Translations under genes and position numbers: made by a program | The notes under the pieces: generated by a model | Databases searched by the model: none | Told to the model about the DNA's origin: nothing | What the model saw: the letters and a program-made list of their open reading frames with translations, nothing else | From: Acidulodesulfobacterium sp021802425 | GTDB taxonomy: Bacteria; SZUA-79; Acidulodesulfobacterales; Acidulodesulfobacteraceae | NCBI GenBank assembly: GCA_021802425.1 | Contig: JAJZXJ010000008.1 | Coordinates: forward strand, 1 to 64,000 | Reading direction: 5' to 3' | Length of the DNA: 64,000 nt | Shown: positions 35,069 through 45,180 of the stretch, piece by piece | Layout: each line of letters opens with the position of its first letter | Numbering within the stretch: position 1 is the stretch's first letter

Positions 35069-35075
35069 ACCGGAA

Positions 35076-37592
35076 TTAATCTATAATGCCGCCGTAAACC
35101 GCCTGTCCAAAAGAAATTCCGCCGTCATTAGGGGGGATTTTTTTGTTAAAAAAGATATTAAATCCGCTTTCTTTTAAAATTTTACCGCTTTTATCCCTCA
35201 AAAAAGCATTTTGAAATACCCCGCCGCTCATACAGACATTTTTGCAGCCTATTCTTAAAGCAATATCCCTTATAATGAGGGCAAGGGTATTTATAAATCT
35301 TCCTGCAATATTATTATATAATTCCGCATGTAATTCTGAATTATTATTATTAATAATAATTTTTATAATCTGAAGCAACATAGGGTTATAATCGATTATA
35401 AACAGGTCGTTTATTTTATCATAATCCAAGACATATTCAAAAAAATCGGATTTTTCTATCCCGTAATCCAATGAGATCCGCTGATTTTCAATTTCCTCTT
35501 CCCCGCTGCCGCATAAATTTTCTAAATACACTGCCGCCTCTCCCTCATAAGAAATATCCCCTTTAAAGCCGCATAAACATGAAACGGCATCAAAAATTCT
35601 TCCGCAAGAAGATGTATATGGAGAATTAATTCCACTCTCCCACATCTTAAAAAATATGTTTATATTTTCTAGGGAAAGACCTGTTAAATTCGAAATACCG
35701 TCAAATTTAAAATAGTCGCCCATGCCGTTAAAATTATAATTTTTGGCAGATTCATTTCTATTTTTAAAAAAGAGACCAAATAGAAGGCTCAAAAGAACCC
35801 TTTGCGGGGATTTAACGGCTTTATCTCCGCCAAGAAGCCTGAATTTTTTGAAACTCCCCACCCTCTTTAAATTCACATAGCTTCCCTTAAAAAATTCCCC
35901 TCCCCAAATACTTACATCGCTTCCGTCATCCCCGTAACCTGTTCCGTCAAATGCCGCGCCAAAAACTTCATCATTCAACCCCAATCCGTTTTCGGCCATA
36001 CAGGAAATAATATGAGCCCTGTGATGTTGCAAGGATAAACACTTTATGCCTTCTTTTTCAGCTTTTTCTTTAACCCACCTTGTATTTTCATAACCGGGAT
36101 GGCTGTCGCACACTATAATATCAGGTTTAAAATTATAAAACCTTTCAAAATCTTCCACATTTTCGGTAAAATTAACGAAGCTATCAATACCGTCCAAGTC
36201 CCCGTTATGCTGGCTTAATATAACCGCTCCCCCGTTATCGTCGTCTCTGCCTTTATATGCTATTGCAAATGTGTTTTTAAGAAAAGAACCTGCCGCAAAA
36301 ACATTTCTTTTTAAGTTAAAAGGTAATTTAACGGGATCTGGAACATAGCCTCTCGAACGCCTGATAAAAACCGGATCTTCACCTATCATTTTTATAACCG
36401 AATCATCGCATATTCTGAGAATATCCCTGTTATGAATCAAAAAACCGTCCGCTATGGATTTTAATTTGGAAAGCGCTTCAAAATTGTCCTTAATTACAGG
36501 CTCGCCCCCAATATTTGCCGATGTAGCAACCAACGGCTTATCAAATAAACTAAAGATAATATAATGAATCGGAGCATAGGGCAAAAAAGCGCCGATATCT
36601 TTTATCCCGCAATTCACAAAATAAGAAAGCTTTCTTTTATCTTTTAACAAAACGATAGGCCGTGCCGAAGATAGCATTAAAGCCGGCGAAATATCGCCGG
36701 TATAAGCATATTTTAATACCTCGTTTATATCTTTAAACATAACGGCAAACGGTTTCTTCGGCCTATTTTTTCTCTCCCTTAACTTTTTAACCGCTTTATC
36801 GTTTGCGGCGTCAGCCATTAAATGAAAACCGCCTATACCTTTAACACAGGCAATCCCGCCATTTTTTAATAGTTCGACCAATGATTTTATGGCATCTAAG
36901 CCTTTTGCGTTATTTATATTGTCCGCCGGCAAGCAGGATAATAATTCCGGCGGCTTACAATTCGGCTTATTTAAAACAAATTCAACCCCGGGTCCGCATG
37001 AAAAACATCCGTTAGGTTCCGCATGGAACCTCCTGTTTAACGGATTTTTATATTCGCCTTCGCATGCGGGACACATTTTAAACTTATCCATGGCGGTAGA
37101 TGCCCTGTCGTAAGGCATCCCCTTAATTATCGTAAATCTTGGGCCGCAATCGGTGCAGTTTATGAAAGGATAAAGGTATCTCCTGTCCGAAGGATTTAAA
37201 AGCTCCTTTAAACATTCATCGCATATTGCAATATCAGGAGAAGCTATTAAATTGAAATTGCCTTTACCGTTATTGTTTGTATGATTAAGCGGTTTATCCG
37301 ATTCTTTAATATTAAAATTATTATAAAAAACGGGGGGATTAAAATTGACGGTTTTTGTATTTATAGCCGCCAGAGGGGGTTTTTCTAAATCTAAAAATTT
37401 TATAAAATTTGCTAAATCGTTTTCCTTTCCTTCGGCATCGATTGCAACCCCTTCCATATCATTTAAAACATAACCTTTAATGCAATATTTTGCTGCGAGC
37501 CTGAAAACAAAAGGCCTAAAACCCACTCCCTGAACCCTGCCGGATAATTTAATTACAGCCCTTTTAATGTTTTCATTATTTTTCATCAGCAA
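35076..37592 (-). CDS. hypF: Carbamoyltransferase HypF
   Basis: Makes the carbamoyl-adenylate used for the cyanide ligands of the Ni-Fe site. In order: acylphosphatase domain (KLSGRVQGVGFRPFVFRLA), two zinc-finger modules (CDECLKEL...CTDCGPRF and CPACEGEY...CFSCGP), a YrdC-like domain (FAVMFKDI...ATSANIGGEP) and the Kae1/TobZ-like carbamoyltransferase domain (QHHRAHIISC, DGTGYGDDG, CMSGGVFQNAFL). At 838 residues it is longer than the usual 750, mainly in the C-terminal half. The annotated ATG overlaps hypE by seven bases; a second ATG two codons later would just abut it. Confidence 0.95.
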   Translation of the reverse strand: MLMKNNENIKRAVIKLSGRVQGVGFRPFVFRLAAKYCIKGYVLNDMEGVAIDAEGKENDLANFIKFLDLEKPPLAAINTKTVNFNPPVFYNNFNIKESDKPLNHTNNNGKGNFNLIASPDIAICDECLKELLNPSDRRYLYPFINCTDCGPRFTIIKGMPYDRASTAMDKFKMCPACEGEYKNPLNRRFHAEPNGCFSCGPGVEFVLNKPNCKPPELLSCLPADNINNAKGLDAIKSLVELLKNGGIACVKGIGGFHLMADAANDKAVKKLRERKNRPKKPFAVMFKDINEVLKYAYTGDISPALMLSSARPIVLLKDKRKLSYFVNCGIKDIGAFLPYAPIHYIIFSLFDKPLVATSANIGGEPVIKDNFEALSKLKSIADGFLIHNRDILRICDDSVIKMIGEDPVFIRRSRGYVPDPVKLPFNLKRNVFAAGSFLKNTFAIAYKGRDDDNGGAVILSQHNGDLDGIDSFVNFTENVEDFERFYNFKPDIIVCDSHPGYENTRWVKEKAEKEGIKCLSLQHHRAHIISCMAENGLGLNDEVFGAAFDGTGYGDDGSDVSIWGGEFFKGSYVNLKRVGSFKKFRLLGGDKAVKSPQRVLLSLLFGLFFKNRNESAKNYNFNGMGDYFKFDGISNLTGLSLENINIFFKMWESGINSPYTSSCGRIFDAVSCLCGFKGDISYEGEAAVYLENLCGSGEEEIENQRISLDYGIEKSDFFEYVLDYDKINDLFIIDYNPMLLQIIKIIINNNNSELHAELYNNIAGRFINTLALIIRDIALRIGCKNVCMSGGVFQNAFLRDKSGKILKESGFNIFFNKKIPPNDGGISFGQAVYGGIID

Positions 37593-38662
37593 ATTCGCGG
37601 CAAAAGTTCGCCCGACGGATAATCCAATAATCTATTAACGCCGTAAATGCCTTTTAAAATAACCTTCCCTTTTAAATCCGGGCTATTATTATTAATATCA
37701 TTATTGTTTTCGACAACTCCTATCACCCTTGCATTTTTACCGAGCGGGTGGGATTTAAGAATATCCAAAGCCTTCTTTGCACACTCAGGCTTGACCGCAA
37801 AAACTGCCCTCCCCTCGCATGCAAGTTGATACGGTTCAAAACCCAAAAGCTCGCAAAAACCCTTCACGCCGTCCCTTACAGGAATCTTATCTTCTTCTAT
37901 GTAAATAGAAACACCTGCGGTTAAAGCCCACTCGTTAAGAACAGCGGCAAGCCCGCCTCTCGTGGCATCTCTTATAGCGCTGACGATAACCCCCTGTTTC
38001 AAGGCCATATCTATCATATCCCATAAAGAAGCGCAGTCGCTTTCCGTTTCCACATCCATATCTATGCCCTCTCTTTGCGACATAATAGCCGCTCCATGGT
38101 CGCCTACATCGCCGGAAACAACTATGACATCCCCATCCGCTATATTATAAACGGAAATATTTTCATATAAAACATCGCCTATTCCGCTTGTGTTTATAAA
38201 AATACCGTCCGCTTTTCCTCTTGGGACGACCTTTGTATCTCCCGTTACAATCTTGACCCCGCTTTTTTTTGCCTCTTGAGCCGCCGAATTTATAATCTTT
38301 TTTAAATCTCCTGTTAAAAATCCTTCTTCTATTATAAGTCCTAAACTTAAAAAAAGCGGTTTTGCCCCCATAACGGAAAGGTCGTTTACCGTTCCCGCAA
38401 CGGACAATTTTCCTATATCGCCGCCCTTAAAAAAGATTGGGCTTACCGTGAAGCTATCGGTAGTAAAGGCTATTTTTTGCGGAGAATTTAAAATCGCGGC
38501 ATCTTCCAGCAATTTTATTTGATTTTTTGCATTATCGTTATTTAAATTCAGGCCGTAAAGTTCCTTAAAAAGTATATTAACGATTAATTGGGATGTCTCT
38601 TTTCCGCCGCCGCCGTGGGAAAGCAAAATTTTATCGTTATCGTTTAATTTATATGAATTCAT
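37586..38662 (-). CDS. hypE: Hydrogenase expression/formation protein HypE
   Basis: Dehydrates the carbamoyl group on its own C-terminal cysteine to thiocyanate. The protein ends in the required PRIC. The N-terminal ATP-binding pattern LSHGGGGKETSQLIV and the later FTTDSFTVSP, GDIGKLSVAGTVNDLSVMGA and SGDVGDHGAAIM are diagnostic. The frame is open further upstream to 38782, but that part would overlap hypD and reads as non-homologous sequence. The ATG at 38662, 25 bp after hypD, gives the normal start MNSYKLNDNDK. Confidence 0.95.
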   Translation of the reverse strand: MNSYKLNDNDKILLSHGGGGKETSQLIVNILFKELYGLNLNNDNAKNQIKLLEDAAILNSPQKIAFTTDSFTVSPIFFKGGDIGKLSVAGTVNDLSVMGAKPLFLSLGLIIEEGFLTGDLKKIINSAAQEAKKSGVKIVTGDTKVVPRGKADGIFINTSGIGDVLYENISVYNIADGDVIVVSGDVGDHGAAIMSQREGIDMDVETESDCASLWDMIDMALKQGVIVSAIRDATRGGLAAVLNEWALTAGVSIYIEEDKIPVRDGVKGFCELLGFEPYQLACEGRAVFAVKPECAKKALDILKSHPLGKNARVIGVVENNNDINNNSPDLKGKVILKGIYGVNRLLDYPSGELLPRIC

Positions 38663-38687
38663 AAGTTTATAATTTATAAAAGTTTTT

Positions 38688-39794
38688 TTAAAAATTACGA
38701 TATTTATAATATGCGGCGCACGCCCCTTCAAAAGAAACCATACACGCCCCGATTGGATTTTCGGGGGTACAAACTCCGTCAAACAGGGGACAATCGTCCG
38801 GCTTCAGTCTTCCTTTAAGTATTTCCCCGCATTTACAAGCCGCATTTTCTTTGGCATCATGGGTCGATTCCCCTAATTTATCCCTAAAAACATATTCGGC
38901 GTCAAAATCTTTAAAGTTATCTTTTAATTTCAGCCCGCTTTTCGGAATATTGCCGAACCCTCTCCATTCGAACCCGTCCCGAACCTCAAAATATTTATCG
39001 ACTAAGTCCTGCGCCTTTTTATTTCCCTTTTCTTTAACCGCTCTTTTATATGCAATTTCCACCGCTGGATTATTGTTGTTAATCTGTCTGGCTATCAAAA
39101 GAATTGCGCTTAAAATGTCATAAGGTTCAAATCCCGCAATAACCGCCGATTTTTTATATTTTAGCGGAATATCTTCATAAATACCGCTTCCGGTAATAAC
39201 GCTTACATGTCCAGGACAGATAAAACCGTCTATTAAATTGTCGTTGGAATCTAAAATAGCATTTATAGGCGGAGGCACAAGAACATGATTAATATAAAAT
39301 AATATATTTTCGATTTTTTTTGCTATCGCTTCTTCGATAAGGGCTGCCGTCATCGGCGTTGTCGTTTCGAACCCTATTGCAAAAAAAATAATCTTTTTAT
39401 CCTTATTGCTTTTATCCGCCGCTATTTTTATAATATCGAGCGGGGAATATATCATCCTTACATCTATTCCTTTAGCCCTCTCTTTTATGAGGGAACTATT
39501 TGTTCCTGGAACCCGCATCATATCGCCGTAAGCCGCAAGTATAACATCGGGCAAACTCGCAATTTCTATAGCCTTATCGATTCTTTTTATCGGCATAACG
39601 CAAACGGGACAGCCGGGGCCGTGAAGAAAGTTTATCTTGTCTTTAAGAAGGGTATTCAGTCCGTATTTCATAATGGAATGGGTATGCCCGCCGCATATTT
39701 CCATTATATTTATCGTTTTTTTGGCTTCGATGCTTATCAGAGAGGTTAGCCGTTCTATATCGCCTTGTTGCTTAAAAGAGGAATATATGCTCAT
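38688..39794 (-). CDS. hypD: Hydrogenase formation iron-sulfur protein HypD
   Basis: A scaffold for building Fe(CN)2CO with HypC and HypE. Conserved motifs: MEICGGHTHSIMKYG, LHGPGCPVCVMPIKRID (with the thiol pair), YGDMMRVPG, FFAIGFETTTP, ICPGHVSVITG and a C-terminal cysteine set around the [4Fe-4S] cluster (ACKCGEIL, CPLFDGVCTPENPIGACMVS). The length of 368 is standard. It lies 22 bp after hypC. Confidence 0.96.
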   Translation of the reverse strand: MSIYSSFKQQGDIERLTSLISIEAKKTINIMEICGGHTHSIMKYGLNTLLKDKINFLHGPGCPVCVMPIKRIDKAIEIASLPDVILAAYGDMMRVPGTNSSLIKERAKGIDVRMIYSPLDIIKIAADKSNKDKKIIFFAIGFETTTPMTAALIEEAIAKKIENILFYINHVLVPPPINAILDSNDNLIDGFICPGHVSVITGSGIYEDIPLKYKKSAVIAGFEPYDILSAILLIARQINNNNPAVEIAYKRAVKEKGNKKAQDLVDKYFEVRDGFEWRGFGNIPKSGLKLKDNFKDFDAEYVFRDKLGESTHDAKENAACKCGEILKGRLKPDDCPLFDGVCTPENPIGACMVSFEGACAAYYKYRNF

Positions 39795-39816
39795 TCTGAC
39801 CCGTTCTAACCGGTTT

Positions 39817-40044
39817 TTAATCCATTTTATTTTCGATTTCCTTAAACAAATTAAGGCTTTCTATTGCTTCATTCTCGTCTATTTTTTGCATCGCGTAACC
39901 CACATGGATAAGCAAATAATCCCCTATTTTAGCCTGCTCCTCTAAAAGCATGGTGGATATAAGCCTTTTAGAACCCATCGTATCTACGACGGCAATGTTA
40001 TCGCCTTTTATTTCTACCACTCTGGAAGGGATTGCGAGACACAT
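39817..40044 (-). CDS. hypC: Hydrogenase assembly chaperone HypC
   Basis: A 75-residue chaperone that carries the Fe(CN)2CO group with HypD. It begins MCLAIPSRVVEI with the essential Cys2, and has the OB-like continuation GDYLLIHVGYAMQKIDENEA, the family signature. First gene of hypC-hypD-hypE-hypF, all with short spacing. Its promoter must lie in 40045-40326, shared with the divergent transporter. Confidence 0.96.
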   Translation of the reverse strand: MCLAIPSRVVEIKGDNIAVVDTMGSKRLISTMLLEEQAKIGDYLLIHVGYAMQKIDENEAIESLNLFKEIENKMD

Positions 40045-40326
40045 TGATTATGTCCAAGTATAAATTAAATTAATAGTTCGATACTGCTTTATCTATTATT
40101 TTACCCCGTTTATCTATAAAATTCAATGTATAAGATAATGGCAAATTAAATTATTTAATGGACTTTATATAAAAAATAAGTTAAGATAATGTTCACTGTC
40201 TTTTACTTGTATAGTTTATCATACCACATGTTTTAAATGTCGTTTTGTCTAAATTCCGTAAAAATCATTCAGGGCAAAGGTAATACAATAATACAAAGCT
40301 AATGTTCTACTGTTTATGAGGTTTCT
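40045..40326. promoter_or_regulatory. Divergent spacer between hypC and the TDT transporter
   Basis: A 282-bp AT-rich spacer with no coding frame. It must contain promoters for both flanking genes. I see no convincing -35/-10 pair or palindrome that I would defend. Confidence 0.4.
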
Positions 40327-41493
40327 ATGAAAAGATTAAATAACATGGCATATAATCTGCGTCCGCTTAAACAGATGTCGCATCCAACCGACCTTATAAA
40401 GCAGTTTACCCCGAATTGGTTTACTATGAATATGGGAACAGGTATTCTGTCGCTTATGCTTGCGGCTTTTCCATATCAGGTTGCAGGATTGCATCTGATA
40501 GCGGAGGGCTTATGGATAGCTAACATCGCTTTGTTTATAATTTTTAGCATTCTTTTTATCGGACGCTTTATATTTTATTTTCAATCTGCAAAAAAGCTGC
40601 TAAAACATCCCGTGCAATCGATGTTTTTGGGAGCTATACCTATGGGTTTAGCTACTATTATAAACGGGTTTTTAATATTTGCGGGAGCGCAAATGACACC
40701 CATAGCCTTAAATTTATGGTGGTTTGACGCTTTTATTTCTATAATCGTAGGTTTGTTGGTTCCTTTCTATATGTTTACGAATCAAAAACATAGTATAGAA
40801 GACATGACTGCAATATGGCTGCTGCCGATAGTCCCTGCCGAAGTTGCAGCCGCATCGGCAGGTTTCTTAGCTCCGCATGTTACTCCTGTTATAGGCAGAT
40901 ACGTTATTATTTTGGGTTATGCGCTGTGGGCATTTTCCGTTCCGCTGGCATTCGGCATCCTCGTAATATTATTTTTGCGCCTTGCATGGCACAAGCTCCC
41001 GCATAGGGATATGGCGGTATCTACATGGTTGACATTAGGACCGATAGGCACGGGCAGCTTAGGTTTGCTTCTTCTTGGAAACGATGCGCCTGCGGTATTT
41101 ACCGGAACAAAACTTTATATTTATGCTAAAACCGCTTATAGCGTCGGACCTATAGGGGGACTAATTATGTGGGGATTCGGCTTCTGGTGGCTGATAATAG
41201 CTATCCTTATGACATTAAAGTATATGCAGGAAGACTTGCCTTTTAATATGGGCTGGTGGGGATTTACCTTTCCTCTGGGGGTTTATACTTCGGCAACGAT
41301 TACACTGTTTAGATTAACGGGAATGGAACTTTTTAAGGTGATCGGCGCTATTTTTGTCATCATGCTTGCTTTTTTCTGGACCGCGGTTACATCGAAAACA
41401 TTGCATGGAATGTGGCACGGCTACTTATTTAAAGCGCCTTGTTTGTCAATCGAAACCGGACTTCCCGATAAAGATATGAGATGTGCCGATTAA
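40327..41493 (+). CDS. TDT-family (TehA/SLAC1-like) anion transporter
   Basis: A 388-residue inner-membrane protein with about ten hydrophobic helices. The family pattern NWFTMNMGTGILSLML lies near the N-terminus, followed by IPMGLATIINGFLIF, LPIVPAEVAAASAGFLAP and LGPIGTGSLGLLLLG. Members carry tellurite (TehA), C4-dicarboxylates (Mae1), sulfite (Ssu1) or chloride/nitrate (SLAC1). The substrate cannot be read from sequence; sulfite or organic acid export would fit an anaerobe with sulfur metabolism. Its convergent neighbour is a carbonic anhydrase. Confidence 0.85.
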   Translation: MKRLNNMAYNLRPLKQMSHPTDLIKQFTPNWFTMNMGTGILSLMLAAFPYQVAGLHLIAEGLWIANIALFIIFSILFIGRFIFYFQSAKKLLKHPVQSMFLGAIPMGLATIINGFLIFAGAQMTPIALNLWWFDAFISIIVGLLVPFYMFTNQKHSIEDMTAIWLLPIVPAEVAAASAGFLAPHVTPVIGRYVIILGYALWAFSVPLAFGILVILFLRLAWHKLPHRDMAVSTWLTLGPIGTGSLGLLLLGNDAPAVFTGTKLYIYAKTAYSVGPIGGLIMWGFGFWWLIIAILMTLKYMQEDLPFNMGWWGFTFPLGVYTSATITLFRLTGMELFKVIGAIFVIMLAFFWTAVTSKTLHGMWHGYLFKAPCLSIETGLPDKDMRCAD

Positions 41494-41576
41494 TCGAATA
41501 AATCCTTTAACAAAGCCTAAAAACCACAAAATTGCCGGCAAAATTTTTAAAACATTTTAACATTTTCTACGGCAAT

Positions 41577-42227
41577 TTAGGGTAAAACAGGTTCATTGAT
41601 TTTTTCATAGTAATTTTTATCAAAAGAATAATTATACACCTCGCCTGTTTCTATAATATAATGCCATCCATATATGTTAATTTTTTTGTCCGTTAATTTA
41701 GCTTTAATATAAGGATATGAATATAAGTGTTTGATTTGTTCTTTTACATTCTCTCTTTCGGTCAATAACTCCCTTTCTTTTTCATTGAGGTCAAGATTAT
41801 TACCGGCCGCTAAATTTAACACTATTTTTTTAACATCTTTAGCCAGTTCTAACCATTTTTTTGTATGAGGAATATTTTTTAGATCCTCGTCCGTCATATA
41901 TAAAGCCTTGCATCCTCCGCAATTTGAATGTCCGCATACTACGATATTTTTTACATCTAATATATTTACGGCATATTCTATCGCGGAAGTGGTTGCCAAA
42001 AACTCATTGACAGTCCTATATAACGGGATTATATTGGCAATATTCCTTACGACAAAAAGTTCTCCGGGTAATGACTTAGTGATAAGATTTGGAACAACCC
42101 TCGAATCGGAACACCCGATAAAAAGCGTATGCGGATTTTGTTTTGCTCCTATTTTTTTAAAAAGTTCACTATATCTTTTATACTCATTATTATTAAAATT
42201 AATTACGCCTTCAAATAAATTATCCAT
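41577..42227 (-). CDS. Beta-class carbonic anhydrase
   Basis: Interconverts CO2 and bicarbonate in the cytoplasm. Zinc and active-site residues are in IGCSDSRVVP (Cys and Asp/Arg dyad) and VVCGHSNCGGCKAL (His and Cys). The N-terminal helix NNNEYKRYSELFKKIGAKQNP and the 216-residue length are typical. It starts 48 bp after the sensor cyclase gene and may be cotranscribed with it. Bicarbonate supply for carboxylations or for the formate/CO2 couple is a reasonable role. Confidence 0.94.
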   Translation of the reverse strand: MDNLFEGVINFNNNEYKRYSELFKKIGAKQNPHTLFIGCSDSRVVPNLITKSLPGELFVVRNIANIIPLYRTVNEFLATTSAIEYAVNILDVKNIVVCGHSNCGGCKALYMTDEDLKNIPHTKKWLELAKDVKKIVLNLAAGNNLDLNEKERELLTERENVKEQIKHLYSYPYIKAKLTDKKINIYGWHYIIETGEVYNYSFDKNYYEKINEPVLP

Positions 42228-42275
42228 GTTAAACTTCTCCTTTGAAACTGCTTTACGCCGTTATAATTTTATAAC

Positions 42276-44579
42276 TTAAAGGCCTTCTTCCACCCTGTTT
42301 CTTCCGTTTTCTTTTGCCCTGTATAAGGCATTATCAACCCGCTTAATAAGACTGTTAATAATGTCTTGCGTATTACCCAAATTATCTTTTTCGCCATATT
42401 CTACAGCCCCGAAACTACAGGTAAGCCCGTAAATATATTTAAAGACATTTTCCTCGATTAATTTTCTTAGGCTTTCAGCCTTTGCTTTTGCGTAAACTAA
42501 ATTGGTTTCGGGCATTAATATCATAAACTCTTCTCCGCCAAATCTGACAAAAAAATCGGTTTCCCTTAAATTGGCTTTTATAAGATTAGCAAGCTCTATC
42601 AAAATATTATCTCCTATTTGATGCCCGTAATTATCGTTTATTTCTTTAAAGTGGTCTATATCGAACATAATTAAAGACAGCGGCCTATTATATCTAAACG
42701 CCAGTTTAACATACCCGTCCAAAATATTATCTAATTTTCTCCTGTTAAAAATCCCCGTAAGAGGGTCTGTTTCGGATAACTCTTGAAAGCGTAATTTCTC
42801 TTTTTCTAATTCCCTTTCCAGCAACACCTTATCGGTCATATCGAAAAATATAGCGAGAGCGACGAACCATCCTTGATAAACAATGGTTTGGACATGAAAC
42901 AATATATGTTTTTCTTTGCCCTTTTTGGTAAAAGTATGAAAAGTGTATTCAAAATAAAATTGTTCTCCCTTAAGCCTTCTTTCTATATTGGCTTTGATAA
43001 CAGGCCTATCTTTTTCCCCAAATAAATCCCATATGTACATATCGTAGAGTTCTTTTTCGGGATAACCGAAAAATTCTACGGCTGCGGGATTGGCATAAAG
43101 TATCTTCGTGTCACTAATGTAAATCCCTTCGACCATACTGTTAACTATAGCGCTAAAAAGTTCCTCGTTCTCCTTTAACCTCTTTTCTAATTCTTTCTCT
43201 TTAGTTATGTCCAAAAGCACGCAGTCTATCATATCTTTTCCGTAATCATCTTTTTTCAAGCGGCAGGCAATGTACACATCGATAATCCTGCCTTTTAAAG
43301 TCTTTCTTTTCCCTTCAAATTCATAGACCCCTTTTTTCATTATATTTTTAATAACATTGGCTCTTTCTTCTCCTTCAACATATAAATCCACAATTTTGGT
43401 ATTAATTAACTCTTCTTTGCCGCTTGCTTCAAAAATTGTTACCATATAATCGTTTACATTAATAAAACGTCCTTCTTCATCTGTTGTTGCCTGATATACC
43501 CCGATAGGCAGAAATTTTACAAGGTTATTATATTCGAGATAGGAATCCAGAAGCTTTTTTTCAAGCCCCTTCCTGGCGGAGATATCCCTTGCTATGCAAA
43601 CGCCCATCCTTGTTTTTCCAATATCGAAAATATTATCAACCGCTTCAACCTGTATAATTTTTCCGTCCTTTGTAAGATGATTAGCTTCATAAGTTAAATA
43701 TCCTTTTGAAGCCAGCTCAATAAAATAATTTTTCATTTTGTCATAATCGGCTTTCGGTATTATATTAAGAGGGGAAAGTTTAAGAAACTCGTCTTTATTA
43801 TAGCCAAGCCTTTTAAGCCCGGCCTCGTTTGCATCGATAAATGACTTGGGAAAACCCTCTTTAGAATATTCCATTAAAAAAACTGCATCCCCTATCGAGT
43901 CAAAAAGCGTCCTGTACTTTTTCTCGCTCTGCTTTATCTTTAACTCCTTACTTGAAATATTAAATATAAACAGTATTAAAATTATAAAAAATAAGAAGAA
44001 ACCTGCAATAAAAATCAGATTTAAAATTAAATGAAAATATAAGGCATCTTTAATCTTGTGTTCGAAAGCCTGTTCCATTAAAGGAGCATAATTCGGACCG
44101 GCTTTATACATATTAATGAATAAAGGTTCCATAAATGCGCTTTTTGCCATAATTTTATGGTGGATAATAAGGGTAACAAGAATGGGAACTATCAAATTTT
44201 TCCAATTGTAATAAGCTTTGTTCTCAAAAGGAAGAATGGTCTTCTCTAAAAAAGGGAATTTTTCAAGATTTTTATTGAACTCTTCAAACCTTTTATTTGT
44301 AAGGCCTATTAAGGCGCTTAATTTTAAAAGAGATGATTTTAACCTTTTTTTATCGTTTTTCCGCGAAAAATGGACGACGTCCTGCGCAGAACTTACGGTC
44401 AGCCTTATGCTGTCCGAAAGTTTTATAACCCCCAGCTGAATATTATTATCCGCATTCATATCGTTTTCCATTTTTAAAATAACAGAATTATAAATAATTG
44501 CGGAAATAACAATATATGCGGTCAAAATAATAATGCCGAATAAAAATGTTTTTGATTCAATTAACCTTTGAAAATTCAT
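42276..44579 (-). CDS. Membrane-bound sensor diguanylate cyclase with three PAS domains
   Basis: A 767-residue protein making c-di-GMP in response to an envelope signal. The first membrane helix is at about 12-34, an extracytoplasmic helical domain at about 35-188 and the second helix at about 190-213. Three PAS/PAC units follow (about 220-340, 345-465, 470-595; for example AVFLMEYSKEGFPKSFIDANEAG and TKILYANPAAVEFFGYPEKEL), then GGDEF. The cyclase is intact (GGEEF, preceded at the right distance by the RxxD inhibitory site RETD). The extracytoplasmic part shares YYNWKNLIVPIL and a preceding helical pattern with the GGDEF/EAL protein at 44-2149. Confidence 0.92.
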   Translation of the reverse strand: MNFQRLIESKTFLFGIIILTAYIVISAIIYNSVILKMENDMNADNNIQLGVIKLSDSIRLTVSSAQDVVHFSRKNDKKRLKSSLLKLSALIGLTNKRFEEFNKNLEKFPFLEKTILPFENKAYYNWKNLIVPILVTLIIHHKIMAKSAFMEPLFINMYKAGPNYAPLMEQAFEHKIKDALYFHLILNLIFIAGFFLFFIILILFIFNISSKELKIKQSEKKYRTLFDSIGDAVFLMEYSKEGFPKSFIDANEAGLKRLGYNKDEFLKLSPLNIIPKADYDKMKNYFIELASKGYLTYEANHLTKDGKIIQVEAVDNIFDIGKTRMGVCIARDISARKGLEKKLLDSYLEYNNLVKFLPIGVYQATTDEEGRFINVNDYMVTIFEASGKEELINTKIVDLYVEGEERANVIKNIMKKGVYEFEGKRKTLKGRIIDVYIACRLKKDDYGKDMIDCVLLDITKEKELEKRLKENEELFSAIVNSMVEGIYISDTKILYANPAAVEFFGYPEKELYDMYIWDLFGEKDRPVIKANIERRLKGEQFYFEYTFHTFTKKGKEKHILFHVQTIVYQGWFVALAIFFDMTDKVLLERELEKEKLRFQELSETDPLTGIFNRRKLDNILDGYVKLAFRYNRPLSLIMFDIDHFKEINDNYGHQIGDNILIELANLIKANLRETDFFVRFGGEEFMILMPETNLVYAKAKAESLRKLIEENVFKYIYGLTCSFGAVEYGEKDNLGNTQDIINSLIKRVDNALYRAKENGRNRVEEGL

Positions 44580-44704
44580 CGCAAATTCCTATTAAAGCCG
44601 ATAAATAAATTAAAAGACAAAGTTGTCCTCTTTGGCTTAAGAGCAGTTTTAAATTTTATCGGCGAAGACTTGCCTGTCTCGTTCGATTTTTCGGGGGGCA
44701 TATT

Positions 44705-45178
44705 TTATCGCTGCAACGCTGCAATGGAATTTATACCGAACGCCGGATAACCTTTTCGTTTAATCTGGTTCATTAAACCGCTGACAGCTTCTTTCACTGA
44801 ATTAAGCAGCGAACTCTCACGCTCGAAAGAATCGGGGTTATACCGCCTGAATCCTATATATGTATTAATAAGGTAATAACTGGTTATATTGTTTTTGCCG
44901 ATATTACGGTATAATCCGGCGCTGGAATAATAAACATATATTCCCGCCTTTTTGTAAAAAAAATCATTAGCCGTCACATGTATCCCGTATTTTTTATAAG
45001 GATATTTAACGGTAAACCAAGTCGGAACATTATCTGCTAACCGCCTGTTTATGAACTTGCTCGGAATGGATGAAAAGTTGGAAACCGTATAACCAAATAT
45101 TCCGGCTGCACGGCTTGCCTGAGGCATCGCTAAAAATATAAATGAACAAACCGATAAACTAATTAAAATTTTTCTCAT
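44705..45178 (-). CDS. Small exported protein of unknown function
   Basis: A 157-residue protein with a clear signal peptide (MRKILISLSVCSFIFLAMPQASRA, probable cleavage at SRA-AG). The mature part has beta-type stretches rich in tyrosine (TWFTVKYPYKKYGIHV, FYKKAGIYVYYSSAGLYRNIG) and no cysteine, lipobox or known motif. A ribosome site (GGAGGG) precedes the ATG. A periplasmic role is inferred only from the signal peptide. Confidence 0.65.
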   Translation of the reverse strand: MRKILISLSVCSFIFLAMPQASRAAGIFGYTVSNFSSIPSKFINRRLADNVPTWFTVKYPYKKYGIHVTANDFFYKKAGIYVYYSSAGLYRNIGKNNITSYYLINTYIGFRRYNPDSFERESSLLNSVKEAVSGLMNQIKRKGYPAFGINSIAALQR

Positions 45179-45180
45179 TG

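Noticed and set aside
38663..38782. Longer HypE start overlapping hypD
   Set aside because: The extra 40 residues are unlike HypE; the ATG at 38662 gives the normal N-terminus and 25-bp spacing.
41529..41578. Inverted repeat AAATTGCCG/CGGCAATTT between the transporter and carbonic anhydrase genes as a terminator
   Set aside because: The loop is 32 bases and no T-run follows on either strand, so the evidence is too weak to list it.
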